From assembly GCF_022113815.1 (NCBI RefSeq), contig NZ_SGOM01000004.1, positions 248,001 to 312,000 of the forward strand: DNA of 64,000 nt, written 5' to 3'. The translations under genes were made by a program, and so were the position numbers. Source of the stretch: Vibrio cincinnatiensis. Its GTDB lineage: Bacteria > Pseudomonadota > Gammaproteobacteria > Enterobacterales > Vibrionaceae. Shown piece by piece: positions 28,258-40,614 of the stretch. Under the pieces are notes generated by a model, which was not told where the DNA came from, searched no databases, and worked only from the letters and a program-made list of their open reading frames with translations. Position 1 is the stretch's first letter. Each line of letters begins with the position of its first letter.

Positions 28258-29103
28258 TTAGAGCGAAAAATAATGAGCATGAAATTCTAGATGATCATCT
28301 ATGAAACTTTGAATAAAGAAGTAGCTGTGATCGTATTCTGGGTGCATTCGTAGTGTCACAGGCAACGCGTGCTGTTTTGCAATGTGCTGAAAAGTATCGG
28401 GCTGAAGTTGCTCCTTTAAGAAAGGATCGGCTTCACCTTGGTCAATCAAGATAGGAAGCGTTGTTTTCTGGCTTTTTAATAGCTCCACCGCATCATATGA
28501 TAACCAATTTGAGGTGTCTTCACCTAAATAATGACGGAAGGCTTTTTGTCCCCAAGGTACCGATATTGGATGGCAGATCGGGCTAAATGCTGAAATGGAG
28601 CTATAACGATGCGGGTTTTTTATGCCAATCGTGAGTGCGCCATGCCCCCCCATACTGTGCCCACTGATGGCTCTTTCTTGGGTGACAGGAAAGTGTTGCT
28701 CTATCAGGGATGGTAACTCATCAACAATGTAGCTATACATTTGATAATGGGCTTTCCAAGGGGATTGAGTTGCATTGAGATAAAAGCCTGCACCAAGCCC
28801 TAAATCATAAGCGCCATCAGGTGCATCTGCGACAGATTCCCCCCTTGGGCTAGTATCGGGTGCCACAATAGCGATACCAAGTTGAGCGGCTTTGCGAAAA
28901 GCAGCCGCTTTTTGCATAAAATTTTCATCGGTACAGGTTAAACCTGATAACCAATAGAGAACTGGCACGGGGCGGAGCGAGGAAGCGTGCGGTGGGAGAA
29001 AAATAGCAAAACGCATGTCACAGTTGAGGGATGGTGAGTAGTGCTGATACTGTTGATGCCAGCCAGAACAGACTTTTGCCTGACTAAGAAGGGTAAGGCT
29101 CAT
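28258..29103 (-). CDS. fghA: S-formylglutathione hydrolase
   Basis: A 281-residue alpha/beta hydrolase (esterase D family). Catalytic Ser150 sits in SGHSMGGHGA, Asp in QGEADPFL and His in HPEYDHSYFF. It splits S-formylglutathione to formate and glutathione, the second step of glutathione-dependent formaldehyde detoxification. It follows frmA on the same strand with a 57 bp gap, as in many proteobacteria. Confidence 0.95.
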   Translation of the reverse strand: MSLTLLSQAKVCSGWHQQYQHYSPSLNCDMRFAIFLPPHASSLRPVPVLYWLSGLTCTDENFMQKAAAFRKAAQLGIAIVAPDTSPRGESVADAPDGAYDLGLGAGFYLNATQSPWKAHYQMYSYIVDELPSLIEQHFPVTQERAISGHSMGGHGALTIGIKNPHRYSSISAFSPICHPISVPWGQKAFRHYLGEDTSNWLSYDAVELLKSQKTTLPILIDQGEADPFLKEQLQPDTFQHIAKQHALPVTLRMHPEYDHSYFFIQSFIDDHLEFHAHYFSL

Positions 29104-29160
29104 TCTTTACTCCTGTAGCGGGCTTATTGCCCGCTAGCGTTGATATGAAATAGGAGACGG

Positions 29161-30312
<1,152 letters not shown>

Positions 30313-30422
30313 TTAGGAGAGCAGGGTTTTATTTGTCAGGTTGTTAGTATAGTTCTTTCTCTATCAGAGATAATTGGGGCAAAATGAGAATGACTTTTAC
30401 AAATAAGTAATAATGAGGGGTT

Positions 30423-31295
30423 ATGGCGAGTTGGGAAGGTGTGAGTGAATTTGTGGCGGTTGCTGAGGCGGGAAGTTTTACGCTCGCAGCGCAGCGTCTA
30501 TCGACTTCTATTGCTAATATTAGCCGCCGAGTATTGCAGCTAGAAGAACGTTTAGGCGTTAAGTTATTAGTCAGAACCACTCGCAAAGTTTCTTTAACTG
30601 AAGCTGGGGGCGTTTATTACCAGCAATGTAGAGTGTTGGTTGATGGGCTACAACAAGCGGAGCAAGCCGTGACTCAGATGCAACATTCTCCAAGCGGTAA
30701 AATCAAAGTGACAGCTCCGGTCACGTATGGAGAGCAGAAAATTGCACCGTTATTGCATGATTTTTTATTACTTTATCCTCAATTAGAGTTAGAACTGATT
30801 TTAACCAATCGAAAGTTGGACTTAATTGAACAAGGCATCGATTTAGCCGTGAGGTTAGGCAAACTAGAAGACTCTAGTTTTATGGCTCGTAAACTGAATC
30901 ATCGCCAGTTGCATGTTTGTGCTAGTGAGTCCTATTTTTCACAATTCAAACGCCCAACCCGCTTATCGGAGTTAATCGAGCATCATTGTTTGGTGGGGAC
31001 TTATGATCATTGGCGTTTTAAAGAAGCGTCTCAGTCTCGTGAAGTACGGGTAAAGGGGCGAGTGCGTTGTAGCAGTGGTATTGTATTGCTGGATGCTGCT
31101 TTAAAAGGGATGGGGCTAGCACAATTACCAGATTACTACGTGGAAGATTATTTAGCGAATGGGCGTTTGATCGAAGTGCTCGCTGATTATCGAGATGATC
31201 GAGAAGGTGTGTGGGCAATTTATCCACAAAATCGACATTTATCCACTAAGGTTCGATTGTTGGTCGATCACTTCGCACTGCATTTACCGTCTTAA
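30423..31295 (+). CDS. LysR family transcriptional regulator, probably of frmA-fghA
   Basis: A 290-residue LysR-type regulator. The N-terminal winged helix-turn-helix reads EFVAVAEAGSFTLAAQRLST and SIANISRRVLQLEERLGVKL, followed by the effector-binding domain. It is divergent from frmA with a 131 bp shared intergenic region, the common position for a local LysR activator. That it senses formaldehyde or a glutathione adduct is inference. The direct target could instead lie elsewhere. Confidence 0.9.
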   Translation: MASWEGVSEFVAVAEAGSFTLAAQRLSTSIANISRRVLQLEERLGVKLLVRTTRKVSLTEAGGVYYQQCRVLVDGLQQAEQAVTQMQHSPSGKIKVTAPVTYGEQKIAPLLHDFLLLYPQLELELILTNRKLDLIEQGIDLAVRLGKLEDSSFMARKLNHRQLHVCASESYFSQFKRPTRLSELIEHHCLVGTYDHWRFKEASQSREVRVKGRVRCSSGIVLLDAALKGMGLAQLPDYYVEDYLANGRLIEVLADYRDDREGVWAIYPQNRHLSTKVRLLVDHFALHLPS

Positions 31296-31347
31296 CCTAC
31301 GGTAATCTTGTCGGTATACTCTCGCTCAATGAATTTAAGAGGCGATT

Positions 31348-31869
31348 ATGACAGATTCACACTATAGCTTTTCTCCCCAAGATCATGCATTTATGCATCG
31401 GGCCATGCAACTGGCTAAAAAAGCAGAAGAGGAAGGCGAAGTCCCTGTTGGAGCGGTGTTAGTTAAAGATGGCGAAGTGATCGCTGAAGGTTGGAACCGC
31501 TCAATTGGCCACCATGATGCAACCGCTCATGCAGAAATTCAAGTGATTCGCCAAGCGGGGCTGGTATTACAAAATTACCGGCTTCTCGATACCACTTTGT
31601 ATGTAACTTTAGAGCCTTGCCCTATGTGTGCAGGGGCCTTACTGCATAGCAGAGTGAAGCGAATCGTCTATGGTGCGCCGGATCTCAAAGCGGGGGCGGC
31701 TGGGACAGTACTTGATCTTTTTGCCAGCCAAGCGGCATATCATTATGCCTGTATTGAAAAAGGATTATTGGAAGAAGAGTGTCGAGAGCAGCTACAGGCT
31801 TTTTTCAAACGGCGAAGAAAAGAAATTAAAGCAAGAAAAGAGCAACAGAAACCAATAAAGGGAAGTTAG
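31348..31869 (+). CDS. tadA: tRNA-specific adenosine deaminase
   Basis: A 173-residue cytidine-deaminase-fold enzyme. HAE (residues 61-63, zinc His and catalytic Glu) and PCPMCAGAL (zinc Cys91, Cys94) are in place. TadA converts A34 to inosine in tRNA-Arg(ACG) and is essential. The C-terminal tail is basic (KRRRKEIKARKEQQK). The ATG follows GAGGCG. A terminator follows. Confidence 0.97.
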   Translation: MTDSHYSFSPQDHAFMHRAMQLAKKAEEEGEVPVGAVLVKDGEVIAEGWNRSIGHHDATAHAEIQVIRQAGLVLQNYRLLDTTLYVTLEPCPMCAGALLHSRVKRIVYGAPDLKAGAAGTVLDLFASQAAYHYACIEKGLLEEECREQLQAFFKRRRKEIKARKEQQKPIKGS

Positions 31870-31874
31870 GTGGT

Positions 31875-31911
31875 AAGCAAACACCTAATGGCGTAGATGT
31901 TTGCTTTTTAT
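31875..31911 (+). terminator. Terminator after tadA
   Basis: aagcaaaca pairs with tgtttgctt around a 14-base loop, followed by ttttat on the plus strand. Confidence 0.8.
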
Positions 31912-31912
31912 G

Positions 31913-32044
31913 TCAGTCGGCTAACTGAACAAATGCTCGATGACGAGCCAACACTTTCTTCTTTGTATTGGCCAGCATACGTCGGCGACGGTTGGCTGAT
32001 ACGGCTTTATTAAAGAGTTTTGATTGACGTTTACGTCGTAGCAT
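31913..32044 (-). CDS. Small highly basic protein, 43 residues, hypothetical
   Basis: On the minus strand an ATG at 32044 opens a 43-residue frame beginning MLRRKRQSKLFNK. It continues with RRRRMLANTKKKVLARHR and ends FVQLAD. About a third of residues are Lys or Arg. It is preceded by a very strong ribosome site (GGAGGGGG, 5-base spacing), so translation is likely. I do not recognise it; the composition suggests nucleic-acid or ribosome binding. Confidence 0.7.
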   Translation of the reverse strand: MLRRKRQSKLFNKAVSANRRRRMLANTKKKVLARHRAFVQLAD

Positions 32045-32348
32045 AAAACCCCCTCCTACTACTGATAAATAAAAACAACCTTACCCAGATACCTCTGCCT
32101 TTATGATGTTGTGTCATCGTGAATGGGGTTGAAGTCATGTATGTAAGGAACCAAGAACAAAAGCTTATCAATGTTTTATTGCAGTTGATTTTCACTGGTT
32201 TTTTATTTTTGACAAGCGATCGTGCTCACACTATGAATGAACACTATATCTGAATATGTATGATTTTTAGCAATAAAAATCAAGGGGGGAGAATCGGGTA
32301 AATATCAGCTATAAAAGCGTGGATATTTACCCTGAGCCATACGCCGTT

Positions 32349-33884
32349 CTATTCGTTATGTATCTCATTATCTGGAACAGGGCTATCTGGCTCTTCTACT
32401 GGGTTATCATTATTGGTCGTTTCTTCGGCAACGGTAATCACAATGAGATCATCAGTTCCAGACTCTAAGCTGGTGTTAGGATGCTGCTCCATATGACCAA
32501 TAATACTTTGGTAATAACGTCGGATATTTTCTACATAAGTTCGGGCCTCATCGCCACGAGCATAACCATAACGAGTTTGAGTAAAGAATTTTTTCTGACG
32601 TAAAAGTGGTAAGCGATCTTTAACATCCGACCATGCATCTGGTGATCCCCCTTGTTGACGGGTTAGACGACGTGCATCCATCATATGTCCGTAGCCTACG
32701 TTATAGGAGGCAAGTGCAAACCAAATTTTTTCATGTTGTGGGACACTGTCAGGAATCCGGGCTACCATTCGGCGTAAATATTCAACGCCTCCTCGTACCG
32801 ATTGTTCTGCATTCAGGCGGTTGGTTACCCCCACGCTTCGGGCGGTTGGTAGTGTCAGCATCATCATTCCACGGACACCCGTCGGCGATTTAGCATTTGG
32901 GTTCCAATGTGATTCTTGATAGGCCACTGCCGCAATCAGTCGCCAGTCAAATTCTTCCGAATATTTTTGAAATAGAGGGACCCATTTCGGTAAGCGAGTT
33001 TCTAAAGCTCGGATAAATGCTCGGGTATCAACGTAGTCAAAATTACCGACATGACCGATGTATTTTTCTTCGAGTGAAGCCAGCATGCCGGACTGTTTCA
33101 GATTACCAAAAAATTCAATCATTAATGCATAAAGGCTTTCATCATCAGAACGGCGCATAAACCAAGAAATGGGTTGGTCCTCCGTCATTTCGAAAGCAGT
33201 GGCAATGTCTGGATAGATACGCTGTGATAGAGACACTTCCACGGAGTCTGCCATCGTAAAGAGTAATTCCCCCTTCGAGACCTGTTTAAGTAGCTCACTG
33301 ACATCGGCATTATTATCAATCTGATATTGAAACTCAGGATTTAAGGCTTTAATTGCTGCAAGTGTACTGGTGAAATGGGTGTCGTTGACAATCTTAAATA
33401 TGGGGTGCTGATCATTTTGTGCCAGTAATTCCTCTTGTTTTGCCAGTAATTGCTCAATGTTTCGAGGACGCCATTGACCGGGTTTGTACACCACTTGCTG
33501 AGAAACATAGTAGTAAGCAGGCCCAGCGCGGTAATCTTTTAAACGAGATTCAGATTGGCTTAACCCTGCTGCGATAATATCTATTTCGCCATTTTTTAGA
33601 GCGGGAAAAAGGCTAGAGAGGCGGTAAGCGGGTTTCATCTCTAACCGAACCCCTAATTCACGGGCAAATTCACGGGCGAGTTCATAATCAAGCCCTGATG
33701 GGCCTTCAGGACCAATGTAGTAAGACAACTGATTATTGAGCGTTCCAACTCGGAGTACACCACGAGCGCGAATTTGTTCCAACTCACTTTGAGGTTCGGA
33801 ATCAATCTGACAACCCGTCATCAAGAGTGCCAAACAAATGAGAAATAAGGTGCGACTGAAAGACGCGAAAGGAAATACGGTCAT
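32349..33884 (-). CDS. mltF: Membrane-bound lytic murein transglycosylase F
   Basis: The ATG at 33884 gives 511 residues; a TTG 18 codons upstream is possible but the shorter form places the signal correctly. A lipoprotein signal ends in LMTGC (Cys near residue 25). An N-terminal SBP_bac_3-like domain follows (RVGTLNNQLSYYIG...GLDYELAREFARELG), then the SLT domain with the catalytic Glu in AVAYQESHWNPNA. MltF cleaves the glycan of peptidoglycan, releasing 1,6-anhydromuropeptides, at the periplasmic face of the outer membrane. It is divergent from purL. Confidence 0.95.
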   Translation of the reverse strand: MTVFPFASFSRTLFLICLALLMTGCQIDSEPQSELEQIRARGVLRVGTLNNQLSYYIGPEGPSGLDYELAREFARELGVRLEMKPAYRLSSLFPALKNGEIDIIAAGLSQSESRLKDYRAGPAYYYVSQQVVYKPGQWRPRNIEQLLAKQEELLAQNDQHPIFKIVNDTHFTSTLAAIKALNPEFQYQIDNNADVSELLKQVSKGELLFTMADSVEVSLSQRIYPDIATAFEMTEDQPISWFMRRSDDESLYALMIEFFGNLKQSGMLASLEEKYIGHVGNFDYVDTRAFIRALETRLPKWVPLFQKYSEEFDWRLIAAVAYQESHWNPNAKSPTGVRGMMMLTLPTARSVGVTNRLNAEQSVRGGVEYLRRMVARIPDSVPQHEKIWFALASYNVGYGHMMDARRLTRQQGGSPDAWSDVKDRLPLLRQKKFFTQTRYGYARGDEARTYVENIRRYYQSIIGHMEQHPNTSLESGTDDLIVITVAEETTNNDNPVEEPDSPVPDNEIHNE

Positions 33885-34022
33885 TAATTCGAGTTCTCTT
33901 ACATCAAGTACTGCCTTTATATCAAACCCCAGCGCCAAGGCAAAGTTTAGACTTTATTCTTTGCTGGACCCGTAATTAAAGAGAGCGGAATGCGCAATAA
34001 CTCAAATTTAAGCAAAAAAATG

Positions 34023-34073
34023 ACGCAAACGGTTGCTTTTGGTGTTACGTCACAAAAAGAAATCCTCTATAAT
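34023..34073 (+). promoter_or_regulatory. purL promoter with PurR operator
   Basis: ACGCAAACGGTTGCTT (34023-34038) matches the PurR operator pattern ACGCAAACGnTTnCnT. A -10 TATAAT at 34068-34073 with TTACGT at 34045-34050 (17 bp spacing) makes a plausible promoter. The operator overlaps just upstream of the -35, so purine repression of purL is expected. Confidence 0.82.
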
Positions 34074-34191
34074 GCCCACGCAATGACGAGGTGACATTGG
34101 CATACGCTTTATAAAATACCGTTAACTTATTGTAATTTATTAAACTTATGCCAATTCCATCTTAATCACTTGTATATAGAGACCTAAGCAC

Positions 34192-37100
34192 ATGAGAATT
34201 TTGCGTGGCTCCCCAGCTCTTTCTGAGTTTCGAGTTCAAAAACTGCTTGAAACATGTCGTGAACAAAACCTACCTGTGACTGGCATCTATGCTGAGTTTA
34301 TGCATTTTGCTGATCTAAAAGCAGAGTTAGAGGCTCCTGAGCTGAGTAAGCTAGAGAAGCTTTTGACTTACGGTCCCACTATTCAAGAACACCAGCCCCA
34401 AGGCTTGCTTCTTCTCGTTACTCCTCGTCCGGGTACTATTTCTCCTTGGTCTTCTAAAGCGACCGATATTGCTCATAACTGTGGCTTAGCCCAAGTAAAA
34501 CGCCTTGAGCGAGGAACCGCTTACTATGTAGAAAGCGAAAGCACTTTATCTGAATTACAGCAGGCAGCGCTGCAATCGCTTCTCCATGATCGAATGATGG
34601 AAACGGTGTTTACTGAACTGGATGCGGCGGCTGCTTTGTTCAGTGTGGCTGAACCGGCTCCTATGTCTCAAGTCGATATCTTAACCGGTGGTCGTGTTGC
34701 ACTTGAAGAGGCAAACGTTTCCCTTGGCTTGGCGTTAGCTGAAGATGAAATTGATTATTTGGTGGAAAGCTTTACTAAGTTAGGGCGTAATCCGAATGAT
34801 ATTGAGTTGATGATGTTTGCTCAGGCAAACTCAGAACACTGCCGCCACAAAATTTTCAATGCTGATTGGACTATTGATGGGGTTGAGCAGCCGAAATCTC
34901 TGTTCAAGATGATTAAAAATACTTTCGAAGTCACACCCGATCATGTGCTTTCTGCTTATAAAGATAACGCTGCAGTCATGACGGGTTCAAAGGTTGGTCG
35001 CTTCTTCCCTGATCCTAATTCTCGGCAGTATGCTTACCACCATGAAGATGCGCATATCTTAATGAAGGTGGAAACCCATAACCACCCAACAGCGATCTCA
35101 CCTTGGCCGGGAGCGGCAACGGGTTCTGGTGGTGAAATTCGTGACGAAGGCGCAACCGGAATTGGTGGTAAGCCGAAAGCTGGTCTGGTTGGGTTTACCG
35201 TTTCTAACTTACGTATTCCTGAGTTTGTTCAACCATGGGAGAGTGATTTTGGCAAGCCAAGCCGAATTGTTACGGCTTTGGATATCATGATTGAAGGTCC
35301 GCTAGGCGGCGCCGCATTTAACAACGAATTTGGTCGCCCGAACTTATTAGGATATTTCCGTACTTATGAAGAAAAAGTGATTTCGCATGCAGGGGAAGAG
35401 GTGCGTGGTTATCACAAGCCGATCATGATCGCTGGCGGGATGGGAAATATCCGTGATGAGCATGTGCAGAAAAAAGAGATCCCTGTCGGTGCGAAACTGA
35501 TTGTGTTGGGTGGACCTGCGATGAACATTGGTCTTGGTGGTGGTGCTGCCTCATCCATGGCTTCAGGTCAGTCAGCCGAAGATCTCGATTTTGCCTCCGT
35601 TCAACGTGAAAACCCAGAAATGGAACGTCGTTGTCAAGAAGTGATCGACCGCTGTTGGCAAATGGGTGATGCTAACCCTATCGCCTTTATTCATGATGTG
35701 GGCGCTGGTGGTATTTCAAATGCGCTGCCTGAATTAGTCAATGATGGTGATCGTGGTGGTGTTTTCCAACTGCGTGACGTACCGAATGATGAACCCGGCA
35801 TGAGCCCGCTGGAAATCTGGTGTAATGAGTCACAAGAGCGTTATGTGATGGCGGTGGCTCCTGAAAATATGCCGGTGTTTGATGCGATATGTCGACGTGA
35901 ACGTGCTCCTTATGCTGTGGTGGGCGAAGCCACTGAAACGCGTCATTTGACGCTGGAAGACAGCCACTTCGACAATACACCGATTGATATGCCAATGGAC
36001 ATTTTATTGGGTAAACCACCGAAAATGTACCGTGATGCGGTGACTCAGAAAGCCGTTAGTCCTGCACTTGACCGCCGTGGCATTGAAGTAAATGAAGCAC
36101 TGGATCGTGTACTGCGTTTACCTGCCGTAGCGGAAAAAACGTTCTTAATTACCATTGGTGACCGTTCTGTGACTGGTTTGGTGGCTCGTGACCAAATGGT
36201 GGGACCATGGCAAATTCCAGTGGCAAACTGCGCGGTAACCGCAGCCAGTTTCGATACTTATCATGGCGAAGCCATGTCAATGGGTGAGCGTACGCCTGTT
36301 GCTTTGCTTGATTTTGGTGCTTCGGCTCGTTTAGCGGTCGGTGAGTCGCTAACTAACATTGCCTCGACCGATATCGGGGATATTAAACACATTAAACTCT
36401 CGGCTAACTGGATGTCGCCAGCGGGTCACCCCGGTGAAGATGCCGGTCTTTATGAAGCGGTTAAAGCGGTAGGCGAAGAGCTGTGTCCTGCGCTAGGGTT
36501 AACCATTCCGGTTGGTAAAGACTCCATGTCGATGAAGACCAAGTGGCAAGAAAATGGTGAGCAAAAAGAGGTGACCTCGCCCCTTTCATTGATCATCACC
36601 GCTTTTGCTCGTGTTGAAGATGTGCGCAATACCGTAACGCCACAGCTTAGAACCGATCAAGGTGATAGTCGCTTGCTGCTGATTGATTTAGGTAATGGTA
36701 AAAATCGTCTGGGGGCTACGGCATTAGCACAAGTCTATAAGCAGCTTGGTGATAAACCTGCTGATGTGGATAACGCTGAGCAGCTCAAAGGATTCTTTGA
36801 TGCGATGCAAACCCTCGTTCGTACCCAGCAACTACTCGCTTATCATGATAAAGGGGATGGCGGTTTATTGGTGACGCTAGCTGAAATGGCCTTTGCTGGG
36901 CATTGTGGAATCACCGCTAACATTGAAGCTTTGGGAGACGATGCGCTTGCGGCGTTATTCAATGAGGAGCTAGGCGCGGTTATCCAAGTGAAGAGTGATG
37001 GACTGAATGATGTACTTTCTGTTCTGGCTGAGTATGGATTAGCCGACTGCTCACATGTGATTGGTGCAGTTGAATGCTCTGATAAGTTTGTGATTAACCA

Positions 37101-38085
37101 AGGTATTCAAACCTTGATTGATCGTTCTCGAACTGAATTACGGACTATCTGGGCAGAAACGACGCATAAGATGCAAGCGCTGCGTGATAACCCTGCTTGT
37201 GCTGATCAAGAATTTTTCGCTAAACAAGAGAATAATGACCCTGGTTTGAACGTCTCACTCCCTTTTGATGTGAACCAAGACATTGCTGCACCTTATATTG
37301 CGAAAGGGATAAAACCTAAAATGGCCATTTTGCGTGAGCAAGGGGTTAACTCTCATGTTGAAATGGCGGCCGCCTTTGATCGCGCTGGCTTTCATGCCGT
37401 CGATGTACATATGAGTGATATTTTAACAGGTCAAGCGGTATTGGATGAGTATCAAGGTCTGGTGGCTTGTGGTGGCTTCTCTTATGGCGACGTGTTAGGA
37501 GCCGGTGAAGGATGGGCAAAATCGGTGTTGTTCAATGCACAAGCGCGTGATCAGTTTGAAGGGTTTTTTAATCGTCAAGATACCTTCTCACTCGGTGTGT
37601 GTAATGGTTGTCAGATGCTCTCTAACTTAAAAGAGTTAATTCCCGGTGCAGATTTATGGCCACGGTTTGTACGTAATGAATCAGAACGGTTTGAAGCTCG
37701 CTTTAGCTTAGTGGAAGTGCAAAAATCTGATTCATTATTCTTTGCGGATATGGTGGGCTCTCGCATGCCGATTGCGGTTTCTCATGGCGAAGGTCGTGTG
37801 GAAGTTCGTGATGATGCGCATTTAGCCGCTATTGAACAGTCTGGTACGGTTGCGGTACGTTTTGTCGATAACTTAGGTCAGCCGACTCAACAGTACCCGA
37901 ATAACCCGAACGGTTCACCAAATGCGATTACTGGCTTAACCACGCAAGATGGTCGAGTCACCATCATGATGCCGCACCCTGAACGAGTGTTCCGCACCGT
38001 TGCCAACTCATGGCATCCTGATAACTGGGGTGAAAATGGCGCTTGGATGCGTATGTTCCAAAATGCCCGTAAATATTTAGGGTAA
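34192..38085 (+). CDS. purL: Phosphoribosylformylglycinamidine synthase (FGAM synthetase)
   Basis: A 1297-residue large single-chain PurL of gamma-proteobacterial type. The order is an N-terminal PurS-like region, two AIR synthase-type halves (e.g. [20 protein letters not shown]), then a class I glutamine amidotransferase domain with catalytic Cys in [11 protein letters not shown] and His/Glu in MPHPERVF. It converts FGAR to FGAM in purine synthesis using glutamine and ATP. A PurR box lies about 155 bp upstream. A strong terminator follows. Confidence 0.99.
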   Translation: MRILRGSPALSEFRVQKLLETCREQNLPVTGIYAEFMHFADLKAELEAPELSKLEKLLTYGPTIQEHQPQGLLLLVTPRPGTISPWSSKATDIAHNCGLAQVKRLERGTAYYVESESTLSELQQAALQSLLHDRMMETVFTELDAAAALFSVAEPAPMSQVDILTGGRVALEEANVSLGLALAEDEIDYLVESFTKLGRNPNDIELMMFAQANSEHCRHKIFNADWTIDGVEQPKSLFKMIKNTFEVTPDHVLSAYKDNAAVMTGSKVGRFFPDPNSRQYAYHHEDAHILMKVETHNHPTAISPWPGAATGSGGEIRDEGATGIGGKPKAGLVGFTVSNLRIPEFVQPWESDFGKPSRIVTALDIMIEGPLGGAAFNNEFGRPNLLGYFRTYEEKVISHAGEEVRGYHKPIMIAGGMGNIRDEHVQKKEIPVGAKLIVLGGPAMNIGLGGGAASSMASGQSAEDLDFASVQRENPEMERRCQEVIDRCWQMGDANPIAFIHDVGAGGISNALPELVNDGDRGGVFQLRDVPNDEPGMSPLEIWCNESQERYVMAVAPENMPVFDAICRRERAPYAVVGEATETRHLTLEDSHFDNTPIDMPMDILLGKPPKMYRDAVTQKAVSPALDRRGIEVNEALDRVLRLPAVAEKTFLITIGDRSVTGLVARDQMVGPWQIPVANCAVTAASFDTYHGEAMSMGERTPVALLDFGASARLAVGESLTNIASTDIGDIKHIKLSANWMSPAGHPGEDAGLYEAVKAVGEELCPALGLTIPVGKDSMSMKTKWQENGEQKEVTSPLSLIITAFARVEDVRNTVTPQLRTDQGDSRLLLIDLGNGKNRLGATALAQVYKQLGDKPADVDNAEQLKGFFDAMQTLVRTQQLLAYHDKGDGGLLVTLAEMAFAGHCGITANIEALGDDALAALFNEELGAVIQVKSDGLNDVLSVLAEYGLADCSHVIGAVECSDKFVINQGIQTLIDRSRTELRTIWAETTHKMQALRDNPACADQEFFAKQENNDPGLNVSLPFDVNQDIAAPYIAKGIKPKMAILREQGVNSHVEMAAAFDRAGFHAVDVHMSDILTGQAVLDEYQGLVACGGFSYGDVLGAGEGWAKSVLFNAQARDQFEGFFNRQDTFSLGVCNGCQMLSNLKELIPGADLWPRFVRNESERFEARFSLVEVQKSDSLFFADMVGSRMPIAVSHGEGRVEVRDDAHLAAIEQSGTVAVRFVDNLGQPTQQYPNNPNGSPNAITGLTTQDGRVTIMMPHPERVFRTVANSWHPDNWGENGAWMRMFQNARKYLG

Positions 38086-38091
38086 TGGATG

Positions 38092-38120
38092 AGGGCCTAG
38101 GTTTCTAGGCCCTTTCTTTT
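38092..38120 (+). terminator. Terminator after purL
   Basis: agggcctag pairs with ctaggccct around gttt, followed by ttctttt. On the minus strand it also lies just past the DUF4250 gene. Confidence 0.88.
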
Positions 38121-38121
38121 G

Positions 38122-38313
38122 TTAGCGAAATTGTCCAACTTCAGGTAAAAATTCAAAGCCAGCACTGGCTAAACGCGCTTCGAGTTTTGTGCGGTCGAGA
38201 TCAAAATAAGTAACAAGCTTATCTAAATCCCCCTCAAATTCATCACGCAATTTCATGTTGATAATACTCATTAGCATGATGGGATCCATACTGGCAAAGT
38301 TGTTGAGATTCAT
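38122..38313 (-). CDS. DUF4250 domain protein
   Basis: A 63-residue protein whose pattern (MDPIMLMSIINMKLRDEFEG, then YFDLDRTKLEARLASAGFEF) matches the DUF4250 family. Function is unknown. It starts 2 bp after the yaeP stop and is clearly co-transcribed with yaeP. Confidence 0.8.
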   Translation of the reverse strand: MNLNNFASMDPIMLMSIINMKLRDEFEGDLDKLVTYFDLDRTKLEARLASAGFEFLPEVGQFR

Positions 38314-38315
38314 TT

Positions 38316-38519
38316 TTAGTCCTCAAAATCAGAAATCAGTAGGTTTGCCGCTGCGAATGCGGCTTTTTCGCGGGTCTCTTTCGGTAAAGAGGTATCGGCA
38401 GCCACTTCATTGAGTGCTCGAATGGCACAGGAAATGGCTTGTGGGATATAGGCTTGATCGCCACTGCCAATTTGTGCGTAGAGTTCGCGTACTAAGTCAC
38501 AACAACCGTAAACTTGCAT
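38316..38519 (-). CDS. yaeP: YaeP family protein (UPF0253)
   Basis: A 67-residue protein closely matching E. coli YaeP in layout: [25 protein letters not shown], then [17 protein letters not shown]. The role is unknown; the gene often sits close to proS, as here. It is the first gene of the small yaeP-DUF4250 operon, with two hairpins (38548-38575 and around 38595-38625) in the preceding region. Confidence 0.9.
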   Translation of the reverse strand: MQVYGCCDLVRELYAQIGSGDQAYIPQAISCAIRALNEVAADTSLPKETREKAAFAAANLLISDFED

Positions 38520-38763
38520 GGTTTATTCCTATCTTAATAAATGATAACTGCTCTCGATAATACTACAGAGAGCAGAAGGAACACAAAAATCTCACTTTGC
38601 GCTGGAGCAAAGTAAGGCTGGAATAGGTGAACTAATCAACCGCTCATGCTGATGATTGTTGAGGTTATTGGATACCGAGGTTTTGATTCAATAAGGATGA
38701 GAACCATAAGCTGCTTCTGGCTTTTTATGGGCTAAAAGTGGGGAATGGGTTAAAGATAAATAA

Positions 38764-38787
38764 AAAGGCTGCGATTCAGCAGCCTTT
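38764..38787 (-). terminator. Terminator after proS
   Basis: aaaggctgc pairs with gcagccttt around gattca. Read on the minus strand it is followed by a T-rich stretch (complement of 38757-38766). Confidence 0.88.
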
Positions 38788-38806
38788 ATGAGTCACAACA
38801 GGGGGA

Positions 38807-40522
38807 TTACGCCAATTGAGCTTGAATAAAGCTCACCATGTTGGCCATCGGTACGGCGGATTTCTCACCACTACGGCGATGTTTATATTCGAAATTCCCT
38901 TCATCCATACTGCGATCACCAATGATGATTGTATGAGGAATACCGATCAATTCCATATCCGAGAACATAACACCTGGACGTTCTTTACGATCGTCAAATA
39001 GAACATCGATACCGGCTGCGGTTAGTTCTTTGTACAATGTTTCTGCCGCTTCTTGAACGCGCTCAGATTTGTGCATGTTCATCGGTACGATAGCCACTTG
39101 GAAAGGAGCAATGGCATCAGGCCAGATGATGCCGTATTTATCGTTGTTTTGTTCGATAGCCGAGGCAACCACACGAGAGACGCCAATACCGTAACAACCC
39201 ATTTCTAGAATGGTGTTCTTGCCGTTTGAGTCCAGCACACCGCAGTTCATCTTCTCTGAATAGTTGGTACCCAGTTGGAAGATATGACCGACTTCAATAC
39301 CACGTTTGAGTAGAAGTGTACCTTTACCACATGGGCTAGGATCGCCTTCAACGACATTACGCAAATCTTCCACTTTGCCCAGTTCAACATCACGCCCCCA
39401 GTTGATACCAAAGTAGTGTTTGCCATCTATGTTTGCGCCAGCGCCAAAATCGCTCATCACCGCGACGCTACGATCGACGATAAAGGGTAATTTTAGGCCA
39501 ACAGGACCAAGCGAACCTGGGCCTGCACCAATCAGAGCGCGGATTTCTTCTTCATTTGCCATTTCAAGCGGTGAAGCCACTTCTGGAAGATTTTCTGCTT
39601 TAATTTCGTTCAGTTCATGATCGCCCCGGATGATTAGCGCGATGATGGGGGCTTCAATGTCATCCGACGCTTTCACAAACAGCGTTTTAACGGTTTTTTC
39701 GATAGGCAGGCCATGTTGCTCAACCAATTCTGCGATGGTTTTTGCATTCGGTGTATCAACCAGCGTCATTGTTTGAGTTGGTGCTGCACGTTCAACCTCA
39801 GGGGCAACTGCCTCTGCTTTTTCAATGTTCGCGGCATAATCCGACTCGGTTGAGAAGGCAATAATATCTTCACCGCTTTCTGCCAATACGTGGAATTCGT
39901 GTGAGCCATTACCACCGATAGCGCCGGTATCGGCTAATACTGGGCGGTAATCAAGGCCCATGCGGTCGAAAGCTTTACAGTAAGCTTGGTGCATGGCTTG
40001 GTAAGATTTTTCTAATCCAGCTTTGTCGATATCGAAGCTGTAAGCATCCATCATGCAGAATTCACGAGCACGCATCACCCCAAAACGAGGGCGACGTTCA
40101 TCACGGAACTTAGTCTGGATTTGGTACAGATTCAGAGGCAGTTGTTTATAAGAGCTTACCTCATTACGAACCAAGCTAGTGATGACTTCCTCAGCGGTTG
40201 GGCTAAGTACAAACGGACGAACATGGCGGTCAGTAAAGCGAAGTAGCTCGGGGCCCATTTTTTCAGAGCGTCCTGTTTCTTCCCACAGTTCAAATGGTTG
40301 AACAACGGGCATCAGGGTTTCAATAGCACCGGCATTGTCGATCTCTTGACGAACAATATTTTCGACTTTACGCAATACGCGCAGACCAGTAGGTAGCCAA
40401 GTATAAAGACCTGAAGCTAGCTTACGGATCATACCTGCACGTAGCATGAGCTGGTGGCTCACAACTTCTGCGTCGTTTGGAGTCTCCTTCAGAGTAGAAA
40501 GAAGATATTTACTGGTACGCAT
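38807..40522 (-). CDS. proS: Prolyl-tRNA synthetase (bacterial type, with editing domain)
   Basis: A 571-residue class II aminoacyl-tRNA synthetase. Motif 2/3 elements ([38 protein letters not shown]) flank the inserted YbaK-like editing domain (about 220-400), as in E. coli ProS. The C-terminal anticodon-binding domain contains [20 protein letters not shown]. It charges tRNA-Pro. trmO lies upstream and yaeP downstream, the neighbourhood seen in many gamma-proteobacteria. Confidence 0.98.
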   Translation of the reverse strand: MRTSKYLLSTLKETPNDAEVVSHQLMLRAGMIRKLASGLYTWLPTGLRVLRKVENIVRQEIDNAGAIETLMPVVQPFELWEETGRSEKMGPELLRFTDRHVRPFVLSPTAEEVITSLVRNEVSSYKQLPLNLYQIQTKFRDERRPRFGVMRAREFCMMDAYSFDIDKAGLEKSYQAMHQAYCKAFDRMGLDYRPVLADTGAIGGNGSHEFHVLAESGEDIIAFSTESDYAANIEKAEAVAPEVERAAPTQTMTLVDTPNAKTIAELVEQHGLPIEKTVKTLFVKASDDIEAPIIALIIRGDHELNEIKAENLPEVASPLEMANEEEIRALIGAGPGSLGPVGLKLPFIVDRSVAVMSDFGAGANIDGKHYFGINWGRDVELGKVEDLRNVVEGDPSPCGKGTLLLKRGIEVGHIFQLGTNYSEKMNCGVLDSNGKNTILEMGCYGIGVSRVVASAIEQNNDKYGIIWPDAIAPFQVAIVPMNMHKSERVQEAAETLYKELTAAGIDVLFDDRKERPGVMFSDMELIGIPHTIIIGDRSMDEGNFEYKHRRSGEKSAVPMANMVSFIQAQLA

Positions 40523-40614
40523 TTAGGTATCCGTTCATTAAAAGTTTAAAGGATTACCACCGAGAGGGTGATAAAAATACATGAGCTGCTAATAATATCA
40601 GTCAAACGCTCATG

